Origin: Neobacillus drentensis | GTDB taxonomy: Bacteria > Bacillota > Bacilli > Bacillales > Cytobacillaceae | NCBI RefSeq assembly: GCF_021560175.1 | Contig: NZ_CP091110.1 | Coordinates: 1,726,001 to 1,790,000, forward strand | Length of the DNA stretch: 64,000 nt | Direction: 5' to 3' | Part shown: piece by piece, positions 16,144-24,460 of the stretch | Layout: every line of letters begins with the position of its first letter | Position numbering within the stretch: position 1 is the stretch's first letter | Notes under the pieces: model-generated | Database searches by the model: none | What the model was told of the DNA's origin: nothing | Seen by the model: the letters and a program-made list of their open reading frames with translations, nothing else | Made by a program: the position numbers and the translations under genes

Positions 16144-16773
16144 ATGTCACCAACTCGACAAGATGCATGGTCCCAAGACGAGGATTTGTTACTTGCTGAA
16201 GTGGTTTTAAGGCATATCCGTGAAGGCGGAACACAGCTCCAGGCATTTGAGGAAGTTGGCAAACAATTAACACGTACCTCGGCAGCATGTGGGTTTCGTT
16301 GGAATTCATATGTAAGAAAGCAATATAAAACTGGAATCGAACTAGCAAAGAAACAACGCAAAGAATTAAAGAAACAAGATGTCGTGATTGAGGAGATGAA
16401 TCAAACTGAGCTGGTGGCTGTAGAAACTATACAGTCTGCGTCTCCAGTGGAGCAAGTCAGCAAGGTTACGTTTCCTGCTGTCATTCATTTTTTAGAGAGT
16501 CTTCACAAGCAGGCAGAATCCTCTTCTGGTTTTGAAGAAGAGAGGAAAAAGTCGGTCGAAAAAATCAAAGAGTTAGAAAAGAAGACTTACTATTTAGCGG
16601 GCGAAAATGAAAGATTGTCAAAAAACCTAAAAGCCATTGAAGAGGATTATCGTTCTTTAATCGAGATCATGGAAAGAGCACGAAAAATGGTTGTCTTGCA
16701 GGATGAGGACCGCCAGCAAAAGGTGAAGTTTCAGATGGACAAAAATGGTAACCTTGAAAGGGTGGAAAAATAG
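16144..16773 (+). CDS. ylbO: RsfA-family Myb/SANT-type transcription regulator (YlbO)
   Basis: 209 residues. The N-terminal SANT/Myb-like helical domain (about 1-65; WSQDEDLLLAEVV, FEEVGKQLTRTSAACGFRWNSYVRKQY) is followed by a linker and a coiled coil (about 135-200; EERKKSVEKIKELEKKTYYLAGENERLSKNL). It matches RsfA/YlbO. RsfA modulates sigma-F-dependent genes in the forespore, so a prespore role is likely. The start is the ATG at 16144 behind AGGAGGGATGA; an upstream in-frame ATG at 16105 has no binding site. Terminated right after the stop. Confidence 0.87.
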   Translation: MSPTRQDAWSQDEDLLLAEVVLRHIREGGTQLQAFEEVGKQLTRTSAACGFRWNSYVRKQYKTGIELAKKQRKELKKQDVVIEEMNQTELVAVETIQSASPVEQVSKVTFPAVIHFLESLHKQAESSSGFEEERKKSVEKIKELEKKTYYLAGENERLSKNLKAIEEDYRSLIEIMERARKMVVLQDEDRQQKVKFQMDKNGNLERVEK

Positions 16774-16774
16774 G

Positions 16775-16805
16775 AAAAAGCGGACTTCACGTCCGCTTTT
16801 TCCTA
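16775..16805. terminator. Terminator after ylbO
   Basis: AAAAAGCGGACTT / ACGTCCGCTTTTTCC. The stem is about 10 bp with a tight loop, A- and T-runs on both sides, and could serve both converging genes. Confidence 0.85.
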
Positions 16806-16827
16806 TTTTAAGGTTAGTTAATTATTT

Positions 16828-17301
16828 TTAATGATGCTGTGCTTCGACACCGTCTGGATACCAAACAAGCGGATTTTCGCCCCGGTCACGTTCCATTTCA
16901 TATTCTACATTGGCGAAGCCCAATTTTTCAAAAAATCCACTAGATTGTACTCTTGGATTTGTCTTAATAGGCAGACCAAAGCTTTTAGCAAAATCCACTA
17001 AAGCTTTCCCAAATCCTTTTCCTTGATAGTCAGGTAATACTTCAAGTTTCCACAATTCTAAGTAATTTTGTGGTGGGGAGAAATAGCGGTCAAATTTTGC
17101 ATCAATTTGGTATAAACTCATTCTTGCTACTAGTTTGTCCCCGAAATAGACTCCGTAAAAAGGGGATTCACTATTATTATCTATCATATTTGCTTCTAAA
17201 TCTTCAAACATCGATAATTCCTGAAGACCGTATTCTTTAAATTTTTTAAACTCTTCCAACGTTTTAAAATTTATTCTTAATTTCTCCACTTTGTACACCA
17301 T
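16828..17301 (-). CDS. ylbP: GNAT-family N-acetyltransferase YlbP
   Basis: 157 residues. GNAT core: the substrate strand LELWKLEVLPDYQGKGFGKALVDFA carries the acetyl-CoA loop QGKGFG (about 105-110), and the C-terminal PRVQSSGFFEKLGF helix-turn is typical. The acceptor is unknown. The start is ATG at 17299-17301 (complement) behind AGGAGGC; a longer in-frame start would add 30 residues without support. It is convergent with ylbO and divergent from the carboxylase operon. Confidence 0.88.
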   Translation of the reverse strand: MVYKVEKLRINFKTLEEFKKFKEYGLQELSMFEDLEANMIDNNSESPFYGVYFGDKLVARMSLYQIDAKFDRYFSPPQNYLELWKLEVLPDYQGKGFGKALVDFAKSFGLPIKTNPRVQSSGFFEKLGFANVEYEMERDRGENPLVWYPDGVEAQHH

Positions 17302-17445
17302 AGCCTGCCTCCTAAATGTTGATATCATGTTCTTGTATATAATTATATGCTCTTGAATACTATGAAGAGAATCAATATTTGCATTATTCAAAATCGATTA
17401 CTATCATTATATAACAAATAGATAAAAAATTCTTCACATAAGTTA

Positions 17446-17459
17446 CGAAAGCGTTTGCA
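17446..17459 (+). promoter_or_regulatory. Candidate cre (CcpA-binding) site upstream of the acyl-CoA carboxylase operon
   Basis: CGAAAGCGTTTGCA matches the cre pattern TGWAANCGNTNWCA at 12 of 14 positions and is nearly palindromic. It lies about 77 bp before the first carboxylase start. Catabolite control of an acyl-CoA degradation operon would make sense, but this is a pattern match only. Confidence 0.42.
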
Positions 17460-17535
17460 AAATTTGCAGGAAATTTCTTGAATCGTGTAGAAACATTTAT
17501 GGAAGGCGTTAAAAGGGAATGAAAGGGGAAGAAAA

Positions 17536-18873
17536 GTGCAAAAAATTTTAATTGCCAATCGCGGAGAAATTGCCCTTAGGATTATTAAAACCTGTCAGAT
17601 GATGGGGATTGAAACGATTGCTATTTATTCCGAGGCTGATCAGGATATGCCTTTTGTAAAAGAAGCAACTAAGGCAATACGTGTGGGAGAAGCGCATGTT
17701 AGCAAGTCTTATTTGCGAGTTGATAAAATCTTGGAAATCGCCCGGGACGAAAAAGTGGATGCGATCCACCCTGGATATGGTTTTCTATCGGAAAACGCGG
17801 CTTTTGCAGAGCAAACCATCAAGGCTGGAATGATTTTTATTGGACCCGAGCCTAAAACAATTGAGTTAATGGGGGATAAAATTACTTCCCGTCAAACAAT
17901 GGTGAACGCAGGTGTTCCGGTAGTACCGGGAAGCAGCCATGGATTAAAAACAATTGAAGAGGCATGCAGTCTAGCAGAGACCATTGGTTACCCGATTATG
18001 TTGAAGGCGAGTGGCGGCGGGGGAGGAATTGGCATGGTCCTCTGTGAAAATGAGCAAGCGCTCAATAAGTCATATGAATCTACCAAGAAGAGAGCGATGA
18101 CTTATTTTGGTTCTGATGAAGTTTTTATCGAAAAATATATTACAGAAAGCAGACATATTGAAGTTCAAGTTTTCGGGGATCGGTTTGGTAATATTATTCA
18201 CCTGTTTGAAAGGGATTGTTCCATTCAAAGAAGACATCAAAAGGTTGTGGAAGAATCACCGTCGCCCTTTTTATCTGAACAAGTAAAGCAAAAGATGTTT
18301 GACACAGCGATTAAAGCCGCTCGTGCCGTTAACTATACAAACGCAGGAACAGTAGAGTTTATTGTTGATCAAGAAGAAAACTTTTATTTCCTTGAAATGA
18401 ACACACGCTTACAGGTCGAGCACCCGGTAACGGAAAAGATCACAGGGCTTGATTTGGTGAAGTGGCAAATCTTAGTTGCTCGCGGTGAAAAGCTTCCGTT
18501 GCAGCAAACTGAAATTTCATCGCAAGGTCATGCAGTTGAATTTCGTCTGTATGCGGAAGATCCTGTCCGGTTTTTACCTTCTCCTGGAAAAATCACCACT
18601 CTTCAATGGGATGTAGGAGAAGGGGGCAGGATTGATTCCGGTTATATTGAAGGCGGAACAGTAACTCCTTTTTATGACCCGTTGATTGCCAAGTGCATTT
18701 TTTATGGGGAATCGCGGCAAAAAGCATTAGCTGCTGCCAAACGTTTTTTTAAAGACATAAAAATTGAGGGCATTAAAACAAATGTGCCGCTTTTTTTAAC
18801 GATCCTAGACTCTGACTCTTTCCAAAAGGGAGAGTATACCACCAATTTCTTAAATAAAAATTATGTGAAATAA
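17536..18873 (+). CDS. Biotin carboxylase subunit of an acyl-CoA carboxylase
   Basis: 445 residues, full length for AccC-type enzymes: N-terminal biotin-carboxylase domain (KILIANRGEIALRIIKTC), an ATP-grasp domain with the Gly-rich loop ASGGGGGIGM (about 159-168), EKYITESRHIEVQV, the MNTRLQVEHPVTE active-site segment, and the C-terminal domain. It carboxylates the biotin of the next gene product with ATP and bicarbonate. The start is the GTG at 17536 behind AAAGGGGAAG. First of three genes, separated by short gaps from the carrier and transferase genes. The partner subunits suggest propionyl- or methylcrotonyl-CoA type use, like B. subtilis YngH, rather than the fatty-acid ACC. Confidence 0.9.
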   Translation: MQKILIANRGEIALRIIKTCQMMGIETIAIYSEADQDMPFVKEATKAIRVGEAHVSKSYLRVDKILEIARDEKVDAIHPGYGFLSENAAFAEQTIKAGMIFIGPEPKTIELMGDKITSRQTMVNAGVPVVPGSSHGLKTIEEACSLAETIGYPIMLKASGGGGGIGMVLCENEQALNKSYESTKKRAMTYFGSDEVFIEKYITESRHIEVQVFGDRFGNIIHLFERDCSIQRRHQKVVEESPSPFLSEQVKQKMFDTAIKAARAVNYTNAGTVEFIVDQEENFYFLEMNTRLQVEHPVTEKITGLDLVKWQILVARGEKLPLQQTEISSQGHAVEFRLYAEDPVRFLPSPGKITTLQWDVGEGGRIDSGYIEGGTVTPFYDPLIAKCIFYGESRQKALAAAKRFFKDIKIEGIKTNVPLFLTILDSDSFQKGEYTTNFLNKNYVK

Positions 18874-18887
18874 GGGGAGAATTCAAA

Positions 18888-19100
18888 ATGAAGGAAATCA
18901 CAGCATCAATGGCGGGGACTGTCCTAAACATTTTCGTTGCAGCGGGGGCTCAAGTAAATCCTGGGCAAGAAGTTGTCATGTTGGAATCTATGAAAATGGA
19001 GATCCCAATTGAAAGCGGCACAGAGGGAGTTGTCCGAGAGGTAAAGGTAAACAGCGGGGATTTTGTAAATGAAGGGGATGTCTTACTGGTACTAGAATAG
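18888..19100 (+). CDS. Biotin carboxyl carrier protein (lipoyl-like), stand-alone
   Basis: 70 residues consisting of just the biotinyl domain. The biotinylation motif ESMKME has Lys36 as the acceptor, framed by the usual beta-hammerhead (AGTVLNIFVAAGAQVNPGQEVVMLE, SGDFVNEGDVLLVLE). It shuttles carboxyl groups between the flanking carboxylase and transferase. The ATG at 18888 lies 8 nt after GGGGAGA. It resembles B. subtilis YngHB, a very short BCCP. Confidence 0.92.
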   Translation: MKEITASMAGTVLNIFVAAGAQVNPGQEVVMLESMKMEIPIESGTEGVVREVKVNSGDFVNEGDVLLVLE

Positions 19101-19125
19101 CATGTTTAGAAAAGGGGGAGCACGG

Positions 19126-20667
19126 GTGACGACAATTAATACCTTAGTTGATCAATTAAACGATAATCGTAAAAGGATCGAATCCGGCGGCCAGCCTAAA
19201 TATCATGAAAAGGCTAAGGAGCAGCAGAAACTTTTCGTACGTGAGCGGTTATCTCGATTATTTGATGAGGGTAAATATGAAGAGGATGGTAAATTTGCTA
19301 ATTTCCAAGCCGGTGACCTGCCTGCTGATGGTGTGGTAACAGCAATTGGTAAAATTAATGGTCAGACGGTCTGTGTGATGGCAAATGACTCGACCATAAA
19401 AGCAGGTTCGTGGGGAGCACGGACAGTAGAAAAAATCATCCGAATCCAAGAAACAGCTGAAAAATTAAAAGTTCCGTTATTTTATCTGGTTGATTCAGCA
19501 GGGGCAAGAATCACTGATCAAGTAGAGATGTTTCCAAACCGGCGCGGTGCTGGAAAAATCTTTTATAATCAAGTAAAACTTTCCGGTATGATTCCACAGG
19601 TATGTATTTTATTTGGCCCTTCTGCAGCTGGTGGAGCCTACATCCCAGCCTTTTGCGATATCGTCATCATGGTTGACCAAAATGCTTCTATGTATTTAGG
19701 TTCGCCAAGGATGGCTGAGAAGGTTATCGGGGAAAAAGTGACACTCGAGGAAATGGGCGGTGCCCGGATGCATTGTACGGTCTCGGGCTGTGGCGATATA
19801 CTCACCTATAGTGAGGAAGAAGCCATTGACTCTGCAAAAAAATACCTCAGCTTTTTTCCGGCAAGCTTTAAAGAAGTGACGAAAAAGATTGCGGGAATCC
19901 AAGCAAAACAAGGCCGAGATTTAGAAACGATTATTCCGGAAAACCAAAATGCACCATTTGATATGCTGGAATGTATTGAGCAATTAGTAGACAACGGAAG
20001 TTTTTATGAAATCAAGAAGCTATTCGCACCGGAAATTATTACTGGTTTAGCTCGCATCGATGGCAGGGCCGTAGGGATTATCGCCAATCAGCCAAAGGTA
20101 AAAGGAGGCGTGCTATTTGTAGATTCTGCAGATAAAGCAGCAAAATTCATCCAGCTCTGCGATGCCTTTCATATCCCATTATTGTTTTTAGCGGATGTTC
20201 CTGGCTTTATGATTGGGACAAAAGTGGAACGGGCCGGGATTATCCGTCATGGCGCTAAGTTAATTGCCGCAATGAGTTCGGCCACCGTACCCAAAATTTC
20301 CGTTATTGTGAGAAAAGCATACGGTGCAGGGCTTTATGCCATGGCAGGTCCCGCTTTTGAGCCTGACTGCTGCATTGCCTTACCTACTGCCCAAATTGCG
20401 GTTATGGGTCCTGAAGCGGCTGTAAACGCTGTTTACTCTAATAAAATCAATGAAATTGCCGATCCAAAAGAAAGAATCGCTTTTGTCCAAGAAAAGCATA
20501 AAGAGTATAAAGAGCAAATTGACATTTATAAATTAGCTTCTGAGTTAATTGTCGATGAAATTGTTGCGCCTTCCGAACTAAGAGAGGTCCTTATTCAGCG
20601 GTTTGCTTACTACGAAACGAAAGAGCTTACCTTTAGTGTCAGGAAACATCCAGTCTATCCTGTATAA
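19126..20667 (+). CDS. Carboxyltransferase subunit of an acyl-CoA carboxylase (PccB/YngE type)
   Basis: 513 residues with the two crotonase-like halves of acyl-CoA carboxyltransferases. The N-half has ANDSTIKAGSWGARTVEKI, DSAGARITDQVEMFPNRRGAG and PSAAGGAYIPAFCD. The C-half has DVPGFMIGTKVERAGIIRHGAK and KAYGAGLYAMAGPAFEPD. It transfers the biotin-bound carboxyl to an acyl-CoA (propionyl, methylcrotonyl or related; the acyl group cannot be told by eye). The start is the GTG at 19126 after GGGGGAG; an ATG at 19102 is in frame but precedes that site. Last gene of the operon, closed by a terminator. Confidence 0.9.
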   Translation: MTTINTLVDQLNDNRKRIESGGQPKYHEKAKEQQKLFVRERLSRLFDEGKYEEDGKFANFQAGDLPADGVVTAIGKINGQTVCVMANDSTIKAGSWGARTVEKIIRIQETAEKLKVPLFYLVDSAGARITDQVEMFPNRRGAGKIFYNQVKLSGMIPQVCILFGPSAAGGAYIPAFCDIVIMVDQNASMYLGSPRMAEKVIGEKVTLEEMGGARMHCTVSGCGDILTYSEEEAIDSAKKYLSFFPASFKEVTKKIAGIQAKQGRDLETIIPENQNAPFDMLECIEQLVDNGSFYEIKKLFAPEIITGLARIDGRAVGIIANQPKVKGGVLFVDSADKAAKFIQLCDAFHIPLLFLADVPGFMIGTKVERAGIIRHGAKLIAAMSSATVPKISVIVRKAYGAGLYAMAGPAFEPDCCIALPTAQIAVMGPEAAVNAVYSNKINEIADPKERIAFVQEKHKEYKEQIDIYKLASELIVDEIVAPSELREVLIQRFAYYETKELTFSVRKHPVYPV

Positions 20668-20674
20668 AAGATGG

Positions 20675-20708
20675 AACCTTTTCGACAGATATTCGAAAAG
20701 GTTTTTTT
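20675..20708 (+). terminator. Terminator of the carboxylase operon
   Basis: AACCTTTTCG pairs with CGAAAAGGTT around a 10-nt loop and is followed by seven T. Confidence 0.88.
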
Positions 20709-20791
20709 GTATCTACTAACAAATGGCATCATCTGATAGAATATTAGCAAGCAGGATTACAATGCAGATTTTAAAAAAGGGGTAAACATCC

Positions 20792-21688
20792 ATGAGGGTT
20801 GGGATTATTGGAGCGGGATCGATTGGATTATTGTTTGCTGCCTACCTTAGCCGAGTATTTGATGTAACTGTATATACAAGGTCACAGGAACAAGCAAACG
20901 AAATAAATTTACATGGAATCTCATTGCTTAACAGGATGGACAGAACAGTGGCCGAGGTTAAAGCAGTGCCGATAACGGACTGGCAGGGGTCAGAAGAGTT
21001 AACGATTATAGCGGTAAAACAATATCAGCTATTTTCAATTATAGAGAGATTAAAACAAACACCGACAATGCCTGCAAACCTTTTATTTTTACAGAATGGG
21101 ATGGGGCATTTAAAACTGCTTAACGATCTTAAGGGAACGAATTTGTATGTTGGTTCAGTGGAACATGGAGCTCTTCGAGAGAATCTTTATACTGTTCGGC
21201 ACAATGGTGCAGGTACGACTAATGTAGCTGTTTTTAAGGGGGATTCTGAGTTCTTGCAATGGTTGACGGGTGTCGTTGCTAAAGTGTTTCCGATGACTTA
21301 TCAAGATGAATATTTTGCCATGCTGGAAAAAAAGTTAATTGCCAATGCCATGATTAATCCATTGACTGCGATCCTTCAAGTGGAAAATGGGGTACTAGTT
21401 AATAATCCATTTTATTATAAGATATTACAAAATCTATTCTGTGAAATAACTGCCATATTAAATCTTCAGTATCCGGAAGAATATTGGGGACAAGTGATTA
21501 AAATTTGTCAACAAACAGCGGATAATCGTTCGTCTATGTTAAAAGATATAGAAGCTAACCGACAAACAGAGGTAGACGCCATTTTAGGTTATTTACTTGA
21601 AGAAGCTGGCCGCAAAGGGATAACATCTCCTCAACTAGAAACGCTTTACTATCTTATTAAAGGAAAAGAAAGCCAAGGGGAGAGGTAG
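20792..21688 (+). CDS. panE: 2-dehydropantoate 2-reductase PanE (YlbQ)
   Basis: 298 residues. N-terminal Rossmann motif GIIGAGSIGLLFAAYLS, mid-domain LTIIAVKQYQ and FLQNGMGH, and a C-terminal helical domain with the catalytic-type Lys (EKKLIANAMINPLTAIL) and Asn residues. It reduces ketopantoate to pantoate with NADPH in coenzyme A/pantothenate synthesis. The ATG at 20792 follows AAAAGGGG. Directly followed by the DUF3397 gene with a 1-nt gap. Confidence 0.92.
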   Translation: MRVGIIGAGSIGLLFAAYLSRVFDVTVYTRSQEQANEINLHGISLLNRMDRTVAEVKAVPITDWQGSEELTIIAVKQYQLFSIIERLKQTPTMPANLLFLQNGMGHLKLLNDLKGTNLYVGSVEHGALRENLYTVRHNGAGTTNVAVFKGDSEFLQWLTGVVAKVFPMTYQDEYFAMLEKKLIANAMINPLTAILQVENGVLVNNPFYYKILQNLFCEITAILNLQYPEEYWGQVIKICQQTADNRSSMLKDIEANRQTEVDAILGYLLEEAGRKGITSPQLETLYYLIKGKESQGER

Positions 21689-21689
21689 C

Positions 21690-22085
21690 ATGAGCACCAT
21701 TTTTTCGTCTATTCTAACCACATTCTTTGCGATACCGGTTTTAGGGACCATTCTTGTCTATACTGTAATAAAGCTATTATTAAAATCTACAAAAAAAGCA
21801 CTGCATAAGGCTCTTGATTATACAACTATTTTGTATATTATTTCCGTTCATTTTTTAATTGTCACTCTTTGGGGAAAATCGTTTTTTTGGTTAATAATAC
21901 TAGTAATGCTTTTAATCGCAATGGTGTTTGTTTTCGTTCATTGGAAGGTTAAGGAGGAAATCATCGTCAAACGAGTATGGAAAGGTTTTTGGCGTTTTAA
22001 TTTTATCTTATTTTTTTTCGCCTATTTTGTCCTTACCTTTTATGGGTTAGTATCCCGAGCCATCACCTTTAGTTTTTCATCCTAA
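21690..22085 (+). CDS. DUF3397-family membrane protein
   Basis: 131 residues with four predicted membrane helices (about 10-29, 44-61, 65-85, 103-125), short polar loops and a basic WKVKEEIIVKRVWKG loop. It fits the DUF3397 family, found near panE/bshC/mraZ in Bacilli and Staphylococci. Function unknown. The ATG at 21690 lies behind GGGGAGAGG, and the panE stop is immediately upstream, so it is translationally close-coupled with panE. Confidence 0.78.
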   Translation: MSTIFSSILTTFFAIPVLGTILVYTVIKLLLKSTKKALHKALDYTTILYIISVHFLIVTLWGKSFFWLIILVMLLIAMVFVFVHWKVKEEIIVKRVWKGFWRFNFILFFFAYFVLTFYGLVSRAITFSFSS

Positions 22086-22121
22086 ATTAGAGCAAAAGTT
22101 TTCTTTAATTAGGGATGATAA

Positions 22122-22130
22122 TGGTATACT
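22122..22130 (+). promoter_or_regulatory. Extended -10 promoter element for bshC
   Basis: TGGTATACT is a TGn-TATACT extended -10. The -35 region about 17 bp upstream (CTTTAA) is weak, which is usual for extended -10 promoters. The bshC start is 41 bp downstream. Confidence 0.5.
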
Positions 22131-22171
22131 CGTTTAAGAATGAATCATGGTAACAGAAAGGAAGTACATGG

Positions 22172-23806
22172 ATGGAGATTTTAAATCTCTCTTTGCCGGC
22201 AACGAATCGATTTGCATCGAATTATTTGGAACAATCTATGGAAATCCAGCCTTTTTTTCATTATCGCTATAATGACGTCCAAGAAGATATGAAAAGAATG
22301 CTTGAGTTAAACGATAGACCATTTCCACGCATCGAGGTTGCTCAGCATATTGAGAGCTTTATGGAGAGTTTTCCCTCTTCAGAAGCTGTGAAGAAATCAA
22401 TTAATAAACTTAAACAACCTGATAGTCTTGTCGTAATTGGCGGTCAGCAGGCTGGAATCCTAACAGGACCCCTCTATTCTATACATAAAGTAATTTCTAT
22501 TATAAAGCTGGCAGAACAAAAAGAAAGACAGCTTGGTGTTCCGGTTATTCCTGTTTTCTGGATTGCAGGAGAGGATCATGATTTTCAGGAAGTTAATCAT
22601 GTGTATGTCCAAACAGAGCAGAAGGCAGATAAATGGGTGTATCCTGAAAAGGTGCTTCAAAAGAAAATGGTATCAGATATTGTGTTGGATAAAGACATTT
22701 GTCTGTCCTGGGTTCAGAACTTAATAAAAAATTTTGGTGAAACCGAATACACCAATGGGCTGTTAGCTTTTGCGGAAAAGCAAATAGTAAAATCAGCTAA
22801 TTTTGTTGATTTCTTTGCCAACCTTATTATGGAACTGTTTAAGGATTATGGGCTGCTTATCGTTGACTCTGGTAACAAGGATTTTCGCCAGTTACAAAAG
22901 GGTTTTTTCGAGCAGCAGATTAACCATCACGACGTGATCACCTTCTCTTTGTTAGAGCTGCAAAAGCAAATAGAAAAGAAAGGCTTTCCAAATGCGATTG
23001 ATGCATCTGAGAAAGCGGCCAATCTCTTCTATTATCATCAACGGTTAAATGAGAGGATTCTGCTGGAGTTTGATCGTGAGAACGATTGCTTTGTGGGTAA
23101 AAGTGGGGCAATTTCCTTTTCAAAAGAGGAATTACTGTCATTAGCCAATGAAAATCCTGCTGTTTTAAGCAACAATGTGGTAACACGTCCCTTGATGCAA
23201 GAATGGCTTTTCCCGACCATTGCCTTTATTGCTGGTCCGGGTGAAATCGCTTATTGGGCGGAATTAAAACTTGTGTTTGAGCATTTTCATATTAAAATGC
23301 CGCCGATTGTCCCACGTTTAAATATCACCTTCTTAGATCGATCAACAGAAACCGATTTAGCCGAATTAAATCTAAGTCTGAGTGACGTGTTAAGCAATGG
23401 TACTAAGAAGGAAAGAGAAAGGTTTTTAGAAGCCATTAAAGACCAAGAACTTGAACAGTTATTTACAAGTACAACGGATCAGTTAGTAAAGCAGTACAAA
23501 CTAATTGAGGCGAAAACGGAGCAGTTAGATCGTGGTCTTTTGCCAATGCTCAAGAAAAATGAACATTATTTGTTAAAAGAAATTGGTTTTATGCAATCGA
23601 AACTTGAAGAATCCGTAAAGCAAAGACACGATACGATCTTAAAAAAATATGCTCGTGTGGATCTTGCTTTACGGCCAGATGGTTCCCCCCAAGAGCGGGT
23701 TTGGAATATCTTTTATTATTTAAACCAATATGGTCCACACTTTATAGCAGATATTATGACTGGCAGCTACGAATTCGATGGCAGGCATAAGGTCATAAAA
23801 CTATAG
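22172..23806 (+). CDS. bshC: Bacillithiol biosynthesis cysteine ligase BshC (YllA)
   Basis: 544 residues, family length. N-terminal Rossmann-like part (LVVIGGQQAGILTGPLYSIHKVISII, PVFWIAGEDHDFQEVNHVYV), a central helical part and a C-terminal coiled-coil dimerisation region (about 410-490). The C-terminus has PDGSPQERVWNIFYYLNQYG. It adds cysteine to glucosaminyl-malate in the last step of bacillithiol synthesis. The ATG at 22172 lies 8 nt after GAAAGGAAG. Terminated just after the stop; divides panE from the dcw cluster. Confidence 0.95.
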   Translation: MEILNLSLPATNRFASNYLEQSMEIQPFFHYRYNDVQEDMKRMLELNDRPFPRIEVAQHIESFMESFPSSEAVKKSINKLKQPDSLVVIGGQQAGILTGPLYSIHKVISIIKLAEQKERQLGVPVIPVFWIAGEDHDFQEVNHVYVQTEQKADKWVYPEKVLQKKMVSDIVLDKDICLSWVQNLIKNFGETEYTNGLLAFAEKQIVKSANFVDFFANLIMELFKDYGLLIVDSGNKDFRQLQKGFFEQQINHHDVITFSLLELQKQIEKKGFPNAIDASEKAANLFYYHQRLNERILLEFDRENDCFVGKSGAISFSKEELLSLANENPAVLSNNVVTRPLMQEWLFPTIAFIAGPGEIAYWAELKLVFEHFHIKMPPIVPRLNITFLDRSTETDLAELNLSLSDVLSNGTKKERERFLEAIKDQELEQLFTSTTDQLVKQYKLIEAKTEQLDRGLLPMLKKNEHYLLKEIGFMQSKLEESVKQRHDTILKKYARVDLALRPDGSPQERVWNIFYYLNQYGPHFIADIMTGSYEFDGRHKVIKL

Positions 23807-23810
23807 ATTA

Positions 23811-23840
23811 AAACTCCACCTTTAGCGGTGGAGTTTTTCT
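23811..23840 (+). terminator. Terminator after bshC
   Basis: AAACTCCACC / GGTGGAGTTTTT with a short loop and long T-rich tail. It isolates bshC from mraZ. Confidence 0.88.
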
Positions 23841-23884
23841 TTTTTTTTCTAAAAAATCAAGGCTAAAAAAGGATTTTTTTAAAA

Positions 23885-23953
23885 GTGGGGCGAATAGTTA
23901 AAAAATAGGTGGTGGAAAGTGGGGGATTGTGGTACATTTTTAATAGAAAGTGG
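23885..23953 (+). promoter_or_regulatory. Candidate MraZ operator: phased GTGG direct repeats
   Basis: GTGG occurs at 23909, 23919 and 23929 with an exact 10-bp period. Further copies lie at 23885 (AAAGTGGGG) and 23950 (AAAGTGGGGG), the last overlapping the mraZ ribosome binding site. MraZ proteins bind tandem TGGG/GTGG-type boxes at about one-turn spacing upstream of their own operon (E. coli, Mycoplasma). An autoregulatory operator is therefore likely. Confidence 0.7.
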
Positions 23954-23964
23954 GGGTAATGGGT

Positions 23965-24396
23965 ATGTTCATGGGTGAGTACCATCACAGCATTGATACA
24001 AAAGGCCGTTTAATTGTGCCCTCCAAATTCCGTGATGAACTTGGTGACATGTTTATCATCACGCGGGGATTGGATCAATGTTTGTTTGGTTACCCAGTTT
24101 CTGAGTGGGGGCTGATTGAAGAAAAATTAAAAGGCCTGCCGCTTACAAAAAAAGATGCCCGTGCTTTTACTAGATTCTTCTTTTCCGGAGCGACAGAAAG
24201 TGAACTGGATAAACAAGGAAGAATTAATATCCCTGCACCACTATTGCAATACGCTAAATTAGAGAAAGAATGTGTTATTTTGGGTGTTTCCAATCGAATT
24301 GAGATCTGGAGCAAGCAGATTTGGGAGGATTATTTTACACAATCTGAAGAATCTTTTGCTGAAATAGCAGAAAATATGATTGGCTTTGATATATAA
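23965..24396 (+). CDS. mraZ: Transcriptional regulator MraZ
   Basis: 143 residues, the standard length, built of two AbrB-like halves ([24 protein letters not shown] and [21 protein letters not shown]), each with the DxxGR motif. It is a DNA-binding regulator of the division and cell-wall operon. The start is the ATG at 23965 behind GGGGG; a GTG at 23950 lies within that site. First gene of the dcw cluster, with phased boxes upstream. Confidence 0.96.
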   Translation: MFMGEYHHSIDTKGRLIVPSKFRDELGDMFIITRGLDQCLFGYPVSEWGLIEEKLKGLPLTKKDARAFTRFFFSGATESELDKQGRINIPAPLLQYAKLEKECVILGVSNRIEIWSKQIWEDYFTQSEESFAEIAENMIGFDI

Positions 24397-24460
24397 TGGG
24401 AAAAGTTATATTAATATATTACTCATATATATCGTTCGATTGGAAAAGGAAGGTACGTAA

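Noticed and set aside
20689..20696. TTCGACA (0A-box-like) after the carboxylase operon
   Set aside because: It is part of a terminator stem and loop, not upstream of a promoter.
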